Assembly: GCF_002532075.1 (NCBI RefSeq)
Contig: NZ_LYXE01000119.1
Location: forward strand, 1 to 38,870
From: Candidatus Chloroploca asiatica
Lineage (GTDB): Bacteria > Chloroflexota > Chloroflexia > Chloroflexales > Chloroflexaceae
Direction of reading: 5' to 3'
Length of the DNA stretch: 38,870 nt
The notes below the pieces were generated by a model. That model saw nothing but the letters and a program-made list of their open reading frames with translations. It did no database searches and was not told the origin of the DNA. Made by a program: the position numbers and the translations under genes. Shown piece after piece: positions 1 through 8,300 of this stretch; position 1 is the first letter of the stretch, and every line of letters starts with the position of its first letter.

Positions 1-60
1 CCGCAAGGGGTGCCCGTACACCGGATTCGGCCCCCGCCCCGGTACGGGCACCCCTTGCGG
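1..60. repeat. Palindromic GC-rich repeat, copy 1
   Basis: Positions 1-19 and 42-60 form a perfect 19-bp inverted repeat around a 22-nt loop. The 47-bp core at 7-53 recurs exactly at 184-230. No coding content is evident, and it looks like a dispersed REP-type element. The window boundary cuts the left side, so the full element may extend further. Confidence 0.7.
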
Positions 61-89
61 GTGCCCCGTTGTATCCGATTTCGTATGAT

Positions 90-123
90 GCAATCGCCCT
101 GATCCAGGACACAGGGCGATTGC
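90..123. repeat. Short hairpin between the palindromic repeats
   Basis: Positions 90-100 and 113-123 are perfect 11-bp inverted repeats with a 12-nt loop. There is no T-run after either arm, so it is not a canonical terminator. It may be part of the surrounding repeat element. Confidence 0.45.
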
Positions 124-148
124 GTCTTCCGTGTATGCACCCCGCCAA

Positions 149-230
149 GGCACCCGCAAGGGCACCCGCGAGGGCACCCGCGAGGGGTGCCCGTACACCG
201 GATTCGGCCCCCGCCCCGGTACGGGCACCC
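149..230. repeat. 12-bp tandem repeat plus palindromic repeat, copy 2
   Basis: Three 12-bp units based on GGCACCCGCRAG run from 149 to 184. They lead into the second copy of the 47-bp core at 184-230, exactly 177 bp downstream of copy 1. Nothing else of note is seen from 231 to 345 apart from the approach to the next gene's Shine-Dalgarno. Confidence 0.65.
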
Positions 231-357
231 GCAAGGGGTGCCCCTACTTGCGTGCGTATGAGGGTTGTGGTGCGATAAATATCGTACATACGTTCTTTTC
301 TGGCTCGTTCCGCGTTCACCCGCACGGGACGAGCCTTCGTCCCACTGAGGTCACGCG

Positions 358-1317
358 ATGGCGCTCGATCATGACGGCATCTTCAAGCAACTGCTCAGCT
401 CGTTTCTCGTCGAGTTTCTCGACCTTTTTGCCCCGGATATCCTCGCCCTCCTTGACCCTGCCACGCTGATCCTGCTCGCGCCCGAGTCGTTCGTGGACTT
501 GCTCGATCCTGACCGCCGCACCGCCGACCTGGTTGTCCAGGCACAGGGGCGCGAAGGGCTGGCAACCTTCCTCATTCACCTGGAGCATCAGGCGCAGCGC
601 GATGCCAAGTTGCCCCGCCGGATGTTTCGCTACTTCGCCCGGTTCTATGACCGGTACGACGTTCCGATCTATCCGATCGCGCTCTGTTCGTATCCCAGCC
701 CGCGCCGATTAGCCCCGGATCGGCATCAGGTTGTGCTGGGCACCCATGACGTGCTCCGGTTCCAGTACCTCATGATACAATTGAACCAGTTGGACTGGCG
801 CGCCTATCTGAGTAGCACGAATCCGTTGGCGGTGGCCTTGATGGCGCGGATGCGGATTCCGCGTGAGGAACGCTGGCAGGTCAAAGCAGCCTGTCTGCGC
901 ATGCTGGCGGGTTTACCGGTGACGGCAGCACAGCAACGGATGCTGGCCGCCTTTGTCAGCATCTATCTCCCCTTGAATGACGTCGAGACCCGTCGGTTTG
1001 AGGCGGAAGTTGCCACATGGCAGACACCAATCCAGGAGGCAGTCGTGGAACTGATCACAGAATGGGAATTGAAGGGGCGGGAAGAAGGACGGCAAGAAGG
1101 ACGGCAAGAAGGACGGCAAGAAGGACGGCAAGAGGAACGCCAGGCTCTGCTCCTTCGTCAACTCACGCGCAAACTTGGACGGTTGCCTGAGGCAACCCAA
1201 CGTGAGATCTTAGCCTTGACGCCCGAGCAGTTACTCACGTTAAGTGAGGCCTTGCTGGAGTTTGACACGCTCAGCGATCTGACCGCCTGGCTTGGCCAGC
1301 AGCAAGCTGGGGCGTAA
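358..1317 (+). CDS. Rpn/PD-(D/E)XK nuclease-like protein with EGRQ repeats
   Basis: The 319-residue protein opens with HDGIFKQLL and has an ADLVVQ strand followed by HLEHQ. This matches the D...E-x-Q pattern of the Rpn (recombination-promoting nuclease/putative transposase) superfamily with the PD-(D/E)XK fold. Family members are thought to cut DNA. The ATG at 358 is preceded by GAGG at 347-350 with a 7-nt gap. Near the C-terminus four perfect 12-bp units (1084-1131) encode EGRQ repeats, a hydrophilic and probably helical spacer seen in many relatives, followed by a helical tail. Such genes are often multicopy and variable in repeat number. It stands alone, convergent with the ubiA-like gene. 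The family assignment is strong, but activity is unproven. Confidence 0.8.
   Translation: MALDHDGIFKQLLSSFLVEFLDLFAPDILALLDPATLILLAPESFVDLLDPDRRTADLVVQAQGREGLATFLIHLEHQAQRDAKLPRRMFRYFARFYDRYDVPIYPIALCSYPSPRRLAPDRHQVVLGTHDVLRFQYLMIQLNQLDWRAYLSSTNPLAVALMARMRIPREERWQVKAACLRMLAGLPVTAAQQRMLAAFVSIYLPLNDVETRRFEAEVATWQTPIQEAVVELITEWELKGREEGRQEGRQEGRQEGRQEERQALLLRQLTRKLGRLPEATQREILALTPEQLLTLSEALLEFDTLSDLTAWLGQQQAGA
1084..1131 (+). repeat. Four 12-bp in-frame tandem units (EGRQ)
   Basis: Four identical copies of GAAGGACGGCAA lie inside the Rpn-like gene. The unit is a multiple of three, so slippage changes protein length without a frameshift. Confidence 0.9.
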
Positions 1318-1373
1318 CGTCCATGGTCATTCACCGAAGGCGCTTGCGCGTCACTGTCTGGTGCCTCGATGGG

Positions 1374-2252
1374 TCACACCCAGTAGGCAACGGTATGGGC
1401 GAGCATCAGCGCAAGCATCAGCCCCGCGCCCGGAACGGCTGAGTCGGTACGGGTCGCACGGAAGCCAACATACAGGCCGAGCGGCAGCGTGAGCAGGCCC
1501 GCAACCGCGACGGCGGCGGGGATGATGTGCGGCATGAGCAGCAGCGGCAGCAGATAAGCCAGGGCAATACATGCCCACCAGAGCCAGCGCAACCGCTGGC
1601 CGAGGATGACCGCCAGGGTGCGTTTGCCAACCAGGGCATCGGCGTTGCGGTCGGCCCAATGCACCCCCAGGATGCAGGTGAGCGCAGCCGCCACCATCGG
1701 GGCGAGTTGGAGATAGGCCTCGAGCGGCGGCGCGTGGTGGGCGGCGGTCGCATAGGCCATCAAGGGCATAAGGAGGCCGCCGAGCAGGGCATTCGTGATC
1801 TCCCCCAATCCGCGCCGCTCGAGCGCCAGGGGCGGCAGCGAGTAGGCCCAGCCGCCGCTGAGACCAATCAGCAGGATGAGACCGGCCGCCAGAGGCAACC
1901 GACCACTGAGCACCGCTCCGATGCCGACCACGATCGTCAGGGCGCTAACAAAGAGTGCGGCGTTAAGCGCTAGCGTGCGCGTGGCCAACCCTGCGGCAAT
2001 CGCGCCGCTTCCGCCAGAGATACCAGTGTGAACCGCAAGCGCATCGGTGTCAGCATCGGCATACTCATCCGCATAGTGAGCCGCCAGGTTAGCCAGCATC
2101 GTGAGGGTCAACGCAAGCGCCTGATCGCCCCAAATGATCGGGTGGCCTGCGTACCTGGCCATGGCAACCCCAACCGCATAGGCCAGCACCCCGCTCGGCA
2201 AAATGAGCGGGCGGCTCATCTGCCAGAGGCCACGCAGCGGGTTAGGAGCCAT
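1374..2252 (-). CDS. UbiA-family membrane prenyltransferase
   Basis: This is a polytopic membrane protein of about 292 residues that would move a prenyl chain onto an aromatic acceptor, as in quinone, (bacterio)chlorophyll or archaeal-type lipid synthesis. Both Asp-rich motifs of the family are visible: an N-terminal DEYADADTD region and a second HWADRNADALVGKRTL region, the latter close to the usual DxxxD...GKRTL loop. Several hydrophobic helices follow. I chose the ATG at 2252, which lies inside the last codons of the upstream remnant gene (stop at 2242-2244), so the two are probably translationally coupled. A start at 2333 would add a poorly conserved leader. MenA-like function is plausible, but the acceptor cannot be told from sequence alone. 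Confidence 0.8.
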   Translation of the reverse strand: MAPNPLRGLWQMSRPLILPSGVLAYAVGVAMARYAGHPIIWGDQALALTLTMLANLAAHYADEYADADTDALAVHTGISGGSGAIAAGLATRTLALNAALFVSALTIVVGIGAVLSGRLPLAAGLILLIGLSGGWAYSLPPLALERRGLGEITNALLGGLLMPLMAYATAAHHAPPLEAYLQLAPMVAAALTCILGVHWADRNADALVGKRTLAVILGQRLRWLWWACIALAYLLPLLLMPHIIPAAVAVAGLLTLPLGLYVGFRATRTDSAVPGAGLMLALMLAHTVAYWV

Positions 2253-2448
2253 TAGCTGGCGAACGTGTGATGCTAATGAGTTGGGCAATATCCTGCACCG
2301 CGACAACGTTCCGTCGGCCCGTACCACGCCCAAAGATCGTCACCTTCCCCTGCTCGATCTGCGGCTTGCCGATGAGCCCGTAGGCGTGAGTCGCGAGAAA
2401 CGCGGTGGGACGCACGAGCGTGCCACTCGCGCCAACAATCAGAACCAT
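2242..2448 (-). pseudogene. Internally deleted NmrA-like NAD(P)-binding protein
   Basis: The 68-residue frame starts with MVLIVGASGTL, the Rossmann nucleotide-binding start of NmrA/atypical-SDR proteins. It jumps after about 15 residues to a segment ending KVTIFGRGTGRRN and VAVQDIAQL, which normally lies more than 150 residues further on. The middle of the domain is therefore missing, yet the reading frame is open. The ATG at 2448 has a strong Shine-Dalgarno (GAGGAA) a few bases upstream and a good promoter about 80 bp upstream, so it is probably still translated. It may now act mainly as a leader that delivers ribosomes to the overlapping ubiA-like gene. It is unlikely to be a working reductase. 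Confidence 0.65.
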
Positions 2449-2526
2449 AGCTTTCCTCACGATCCTCAGAGAGTGACCAAACCCCGAACATAGCGTGCGC
2501 CAACAATAGTCGTGCAGTGAATACCG

Positions 2527-2556
2527 ATTATACATCTTGGCATGAGCATCGTGCAA
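2527..2556 (-). promoter_or_regulatory. Sigma-70-type promoter for the remnant/ubiA-like pair
   Basis: Reading the minus strand, TTGCAC (2551-2556) and a perfect TATAAT (2527-2532) are 18 bp apart. The start point would be near 2519, giving a leader of about 70 nt before the ATG at 2448. Confidence 0.6.
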
Positions 2557-2638
2557 ACGTTTCTCTGATCCTCGCAGGGCTACGCTGACGTTGGAAAATG
2601 TCTGGTGAGCTGGTTGACTTTTATAGAGGCGAACGATA

Positions 2639-3142
2639 GTGGAGCAACCGAGGCCAAACGGAGCAGATCCCGATGGTGCTACGGGCGGCGGCAGTTCAGA
2701 GATGATCAACCCAATGACTTCCCAACGAGACAATTTGCTTACCACACGCGAGCACGACGTGATGACTCTGGTGGCACGTGGTGCCAGTGACCGACAGATC
2801 GCCTTACAGCTCTTCCTCAGCCCCTGGACGGTGCGCCACTATGTGCGTCACGCCTGCGTAAAGCTGGGGGCGCCGAACCGCACCGCAGCAGCGGTGCGCT
2901 ACGCCGTGCGCTACTGGCCTCCCGTCGGCAACGACACAGGGCAGGATCTGGTTGCACTGAGCGCGCAGGAGTGCCGCGTGCTTGATCTGGTGGTGGATGG
3001 CTTGCATGACGATGCGATTGCAACCCACCTGGACGTATCAATCTCCACCGTCAGGCAGCACATCCTACGTGCCTGCCACAAACTCGGGGTAGAACATCGC
3101 ACCGGCGCGGCGGTGGAGTACTACCGGAGCAAGGGAGCATAG
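2639..3142 (+). CDS. Small regulator with two tandem LuxR-type HTH domains
   Basis: This 167-residue protein consists of a short polar N-terminus and two LuxR/GerE-type DNA-binding domains, at about residues 35-90 and 106-160. The first carries LTTREHDVMTLVARG, SDRQIA and TVRHYVRHACVKLG. The second carries LSAQECRVLDLVVDG, DDAIA and TVRQHILRACHKLG. No receiver, PAS or ATPase domain is present. The GTG at 2639 is favoured because AGAGG (2625-2629) is correctly spaced; an internal ATG at 2702 lacks a site. Two HTHs in one chain suggest it binds two half-sites without dimerising, which is inference. It is divergent from the ubiA-like pair and may regulate that promoter. Confidence 0.75.
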   Translation: MEQPRPNGADPDGATGGGSSEMINPMTSQRDNLLTTREHDVMTLVARGASDRQIALQLFLSPWTVRHYVRHACVKLGAPNRTAAAVRYAVRYWPPVGNDTGQDLVALSAQECRVLDLVVDGLHDDAIATHLDVSISTVRQHILRACHKLGVEHRTGAAVEYYRSKGA

Positions 3143-3147
3143 TGTTG

Positions 3148-3172
3148 GAGGAAAGAGGAAAGAGGAAAGAGG
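3148..3172. repeat. 7-bp purine-rich tandem repeat
   Basis: GAGGAAA is repeated three and a half times immediately after the tandem-HTH gene. Right after it, at 3174-3185, lies a half-copy of the TGTGAGGTCT element found elsewhere in the window. The rest of the gap to 3431 shows no gene; TTGACA at 3247 has no matching -10. Confidence 0.6.
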
Positions 3173-3431
3173 ATCTGTGAGGTCTCAGGCGGCACTCCTC
3201 CTCCTTGCAGAGACAAAGCGCGGAGACAGAGACGACCACAGTGAACTTGACAAAACAAATAGGGGCAAGGACTACTGACAAGTAGGACTTTCTTCTCACT
3301 CAAGAATGACAGGTAGCAGGGGAGAGGAAAACAGGCTACGATTCGGTTCATAAAAGCACATTGCCTGGGCTCCGTCTGACAAAAGCGTTGCCATCTATGG
3401 ATCGAACTCATACCAGGAAAGGCTTCATCAG

Positions 3432-4205
3432 ATGAATCGATCAATCACCTTTCGCACGCAGATCGCGATCAACACAGTGACCCTGTGCCTGGTTGCCTTC
3501 ATGCTTTTAGCATCAAATACCTTTGCTAATTCCAATGTTGCCAACACGGTTAGTAGTACCACAACGACCACCATCAGCTACCAGGGCCACCTGACTAGTC
3601 CTGACGGCACAGCGGTCAGCGCCACCCTACCGATGACCTTCAACCTCTATACCGGGCCTACGGGCGGCACAGCGGTATGGACGGAGCAGCGCAGTGGGAG
3701 CAACGCGGTACCAGTGAGCAACGGCTTATTCAACGTCGCCCTGGGCAGCGTGACCCCGATCCCGGTCAGCCTGCTCAACGCACCACTGTGGCTGGGCATC
3801 AGCGTGAACAGCGATGCCGAGATGTCGCCACGGGAACAACTGGCGAGCGTGCCCTATGCGGCAGTTGCGGGAAATGTGCCTGATGGCAGCATCACACAGC
3901 TACAGGCACCGAGCCTGGTTAGATCCGCTAACGATACGAATGTTCGACTGTATCACGGAAAGAAGACCATGACCAGTCAAGGGAGTCAAAATATACTACA
4001 ATTTTCGATTACTCTTTCTCCTCCATGCAAGTATCATTTTGAGGTTTTTCTACAACCATCATGGACGTATCATAACGATGTCATTTCAAGTGTAGGAGGA
4101 ACCCCAGATGGTTTCACAGCTTATTTCCGCCTTGCTGACGGACGAAGCTGGAGCGATGGTCAGTGGCTGCCTGTTGATTGGCTTGCTATCTGTAGTGACA
4201 ACTGA
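3432..4205 (+). CDS. Secreted protein, constant N-domain, variant C-domain (A)
   Basis: The 257-residue product has a signal peptide (MNRSITFRT, then a hydrophobic stretch to about residue 33). A module of about 115 residues follows, with ISYQGHL, PMTFNLY, GLFNVALGS, PLWLGISV and SPREQLASVPYA. This module is recurrent in secreted proteins of Chloroflexota and other phyla, often before tail-fibre-like or adhesive domains; its function is not established. From about residue 155 the sequence is unrelated to its neighbour and visibly more AT-rich than the N-terminal part. A Shine-Dalgarno (AGGAAAGG) sits about 9 nt before the ATG. It is probably cotranscribed with the paralogue 43 bp downstream. 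Confidence 0.7.
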   Translation: MNRSITFRTQIAINTVTLCLVAFMLLASNTFANSNVANTVSSTTTTTISYQGHLTSPDGTAVSATLPMTFNLYTGPTGGTAVWTEQRSGSNAVPVSNGLFNVALGSVTPIPVSLLNAPLWLGISVNSDAEMSPREQLASVPYAAVAGNVPDGSITQLQAPSLVRSANDTNVRLYHGKKTMTSQGSQNILQFSITLSPPCKYHFEVFLQPSWTYHNDVISSVGGTPDGFTAYFRLADGRSWSDGQWLPVDWLAICSDN

Positions 4206-4248
4206 AATGCTTGTGCCATATTGATCGAATAACGAGAGGAATGATCCC

Positions 4249-5118
4249 ATGAATCGCACCGTCACCTTCCGCACACTCCTGCTCGCAAACGGCCTGAGCA
4301 TCCTACTGCTTGTAGCCGCGATGCTCGCCACCAGCACACTGGCCGGCCCAACTTGGCAAGCGGCACCCGCTGGTAACACAGCAACGACCACGACCATCAA
4401 CTACCAGGGCCATTTGACCAACCCTGGTGGTACGCCGGTCAGCGCCACCCTACCGATGACCTTCAACCTCTACGCCGCGCCTACGGGTGGCACGGCGGTA
4501 TGGACGGAGCAGCGTAGTGGGAGTAACGCGGTGCCGGTCAGTAACGGCTTGTTCAACGTCGCCCTGGGCAGTGTAACCCCGATCCCGGTCAACCTGTTTG
4601 GCGCACCACTGTGGCTAGGCATCAGCGTGAACGGCGATGCCGAGATGTCGCCACGGGAACAACTGGCGAGCGTGCCCTATGCAGCAGTAGCAGGAAATGT
4701 GCCACAACTGCTTGGCGAAAAGAGATGCGATCAGAATGAGACTGGAACCCCTACTACAGAAGTATTACCCGAGGGGTTTCATGTCGTCAAGTGTAGTAAT
4801 GCTCAAGATGCCATGTCAGTTACCGTTGCAACAAACGGTGGACCTGTGGTTGTCCATATGACTGCCCGCTACTACATGAGCCCGGCAAGGCAAACGTACT
4901 GTTCTATCGCAGTCTTTAGAAACGGAACCAGAGTAACAGGCGTAAACCTCGGAGGCAACACTCTCAACAACACGGGACAGGGATGTTCTGGCTCCTTTGT
5001 ATTCACTGAATTGCCGCCAGGAACCTATACATTTAAATCTGAGGCCGGGTTCTTTGGAGGCGCAGAAACAACGGTTAATTGGAAACATGGCCGACAGATC
5101 GCCGTCTTTCAGTTTTGA
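4249..5118 (+). CDS. Secreted protein, constant N-domain, variant C-domain (B)
   Basis: This 289-residue paralogue of the preceding gene shares its signal-peptide start (MNRTVTFRT) and a nearly identical module (INYQGHL to SVPYAAVAGN) at protein and DNA level. After about residue 155 it switches to a different C-terminal domain with a Cys-containing beta-rich appearance (CSIAVFRNG, LPPGTYTFKSEA, ending IAVFQF). AGAGGA at 4235-4240 lies 8 nt before the ATG. Tandem copies with a shared N-part and exchanged C-parts suggest recombination-driven diversification of a surface or secreted binding domain. No function is known for the C-domain. Confidence 0.7.
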   Translation: MNRTVTFRTLLLANGLSILLLVAAMLATSTLAGPTWQAAPAGNTATTTTINYQGHLTNPGGTPVSATLPMTFNLYAAPTGGTAVWTEQRSGSNAVPVSNGLFNVALGSVTPIPVNLFGAPLWLGISVNGDAEMSPREQLASVPYAAVAGNVPQLLGEKRCDQNETGTPTTEVLPEGFHVVKCSNAQDAMSVTVATNGGPVVVHMTARYYMSPARQTYCSIAVFRNGTRVTGVNLGGNTLNNTGQGCSGSFVFTELPPGTYTFKSEAGFFGGAETTVNWKHGRQIAVFQF

Positions 5119-5349
5119 TCTCGAGGTCTATGTCTCCAGCAGAACTGACGTAGCGGCTACTCGGACAAGTCGTGACGCAGCGCATCAGGACACGATCTCC
5201 ATGGCACCAGAAGTACTACATCGCCCACGGGCCAGTGGTGCCACGAGAAGTGAGGGGAGCGTGCGTCAGACCTCACAGCGTTAGTTTTGCGGCATTGACT
5301 TATCAGGCTAAACTTCATGCCTTTCTGTAATGTGAAAGAAGGATTTGCT

Positions 5350-8300
5350 ATGAATCGCCCCACCACCCTTCACAAGTTGGTGAGTCCCATTGTGTTGCTG
5401 ATTGTAGCGATGCTGATGGTTATGCACCCAAGGTATGGATTAGCACACCAGCCTGAAATGACTGTGATGCCACAGACAGAGTCCGTTGCGGCAGTCGGCT
5501 CCTACGACAACGCCGCCATCGCTGACTATGCACTTGCCCGTGTCGGTCAGTGGGGTGGTCAATGTCGCCAGTTCGTCAACAACGTCGTCTGGGCTGTTTC
5601 GGGCGGTACACAGAGTATTGGTGGTGGCAACGGTGCCTTCGCCAATCTCGCCGCCAACGGCATCGAAATCACGAACATCAACGACTTGGTGAAGGGCGAT
5701 GTCGTGCAGTTCGAGAACTCACCAGTGGTCGCGTGGCTGCATACATTCATTATCGTAAGCCGTGTTAGCGGCAACACATTCAACGTCGTTGACTCTAACT
5801 GGGATACGGGCAGTGGGAACAACGAAATCATCCACGCTCACCAGATCACCTTCACGCTCGATCCAGCAACCAGGCGGGCGTTTCGGTTTGGGACAGTTCA
5901 GCATCCCAACCGCCCTCCCAACCCGCCTTCCCTCTTGTCCCCCGCCGATGGCAGTACGAGTGGCAGCACCAGCGTCGCATTGACGTGGAAGCATAATGGC
6001 GACCCCGATGGCGACACGTCCTTCAACTACTATGTGAGAGTCTTCAGCAATAACGTCGAGATTAAGAACAGCGGATGGATCGACGAAAGCACCTGGACGG
6101 TGCGCGATCTCAGCGACGGCAACTATGAGTGGACAGTTCAGGTCGGTGACAGGAAGGTGGGCAGCATCCTTGCTGCACGCTGGCGCTTCACTGTTGATAC
6201 CGTTGCGCCAACTGGGTCGTTTACGCTGAATCATGGCTGGGCGACCGCCAACAGTGTCAGTATGCCGCTCGACCTGACCGCTACTGATCAGCATAGCGGT
6301 GTCCAGGACGTGCGCGTGGGCAGTACGTGTGCCTCGCTGGGCGCATGGCAGCCCTTTCAGCCTCGCATCTGGTGGCAAGCCACTGGTCAGCACGGCGACA
6401 CCGTGCGCGTCTGTGCTCAATTCCGTGACCGTGCGGGCAACTCGTCGCTGACTGCCGAGCAGAGCACCCGCCTTGATTTCTATCCCGCTCAGCCATCCTC
6501 CGCCAGCTACCGGCTGCGCTCAGATGTGAGCGCGATTAGTGGTGAGCCTCATCAGTCGGGCAATTATCGGCTGAACAGCACGGCAGGACAGACTCTCGCC
6601 AGCGGGAGCTACGCCACAAGCAGCAGCTATCGTGCTGCACTTGGCTTCTGGCCTCGCTTTTTCTTCACCCCGCTCACCTACAGCATCACCGGGCGCGTCA
6701 CCGACGCCAACGGCAACGGGCTTGGCAGCGTGACGATTAGTGACGGTTCGCGCATGGCGAATACGACGAGCAATGGCGATTACACGATCAGCGGCGTGCC
6801 CGCCGGCAGCTACACGCTTACACCCAGCCGCAGTGGCTATACGTTCAACCCTTCATCGCTCAGTGTGAGTGTCAACGGCAATGTGACCGGTCACAACTTC
6901 ACGGGCACGCTCATTCCTCCAGCGACCTACAGCATCAGCGGGCGCGTGACCGACGCCAACGGCAACGGGCTTGGCAGCGTGACGATTAGCGACGGTACGC
7001 GTATGGCGAATACCACGAGCAATGGCGATTACACCATCAGCGATGTGCCCGTCGGCAGCTATACGCTTACGCCCAGTCGCAGTGGCTATACGTTCAACCC
7101 TTCATCGCTCAGTGTGAGTGTCAGCGGCAATGTGACTGGTCACAACTTCACGGGCACGCTCATTCCTCCAGCGACCTACAGCATCTCTGGGCGCGTCACC
7201 GACGCCAACGGCAACGGGCTTGGCGACGTGACGATCAGTGACGGCACGCGCATTGCGAATACCACGAGCAATGGCGATTACACCATCAGCGATGTGCCCG
7301 CCGGCAGCTATACGCTTACCCCGAGCAAGGACGACTTCAGCTTTAGCCCGACCAGTCTGAGTGTGACCGTCAATGGCGATCTGAGTGCGCAAAGCTTCAC
7401 TGGCACGCGCAACACCTACACCATCAGCGGGCGCGTCACCGACGCCAACGGCACCGGTCTCAGCGACGTGACGATTAGCGACGGTACGCGCAGTACCACG
7501 ACCAATAGCAATGGCGACTACACGTTGAGCAACGTCCCGGCGGGCAGCTACACGCTTACCCCGAGCAAGAGTGGCTTCAGCTTTAGCCCGACCAGTCTGA
7601 GGGTGACGGTCAGCGGCGATCTGAGTGCCCAAAACTTCACCGCGACCGCGACGCCCCCGGCAACGGGTGTGACCCTGGCAATGGTGCCCGCGTCCCCGAG
7701 CCTCGCGGTCGGCGGCACGGTGATGGTCACCCTCGAGGTGCGCAGCGATACCCAGCCGATTGACGGCGCGGCCTTCTTCCTCGACTTTGACCCGAGTGTC
7801 CTGGAAGTGGTTACGGTGCAGCCCAACCCCGTGCTCCCGCTTGAGCTGATCTGGCGTATCAATGCGACGCCCGGCCAGCTTGATCTCGTGCGCAGCGCCT
7901 TGAATCAACCCTTCCCCCAGGGCACTTTCCACTTCGCCACGGTCACCTTCCGTGCCCGCCAGGCCGCCCCCGCTGGCACCTCGATCCAGTTCAGTCGCAC
8001 CGCCGACCGCCAGACCGATGTGACCGCCAACGGAGTCTCGGTGCTCGGGCCGCTGGTGCCCGCCACGCTCACCGTGCGCGATGGCATGGCCGTGAATGTG
8101 CAGGTGCACCTCGAAGGCGCCCCCGGCTCCCCGGATCCGCGCCTGAGCTTGCCACTCGCGGTGACGCTGCGCCCAGCCGGAAGCACGACCCCCGTCTATC
8201 AGGCGACCCCGACCCTCGACCAGGCCGGTCGCTTCCAGATCGCGGGCCTCGCCCCCGGGGCCTATACCCTGAGCGTCAAGCATCCCCAGACGCTGCGGGC

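Noticed and set aside
3247-3252. Perfect TTGACA as a promoter for the secreted-protein genes
   Set aside because: No acceptable -10 occurs 16-19 bp downstream.
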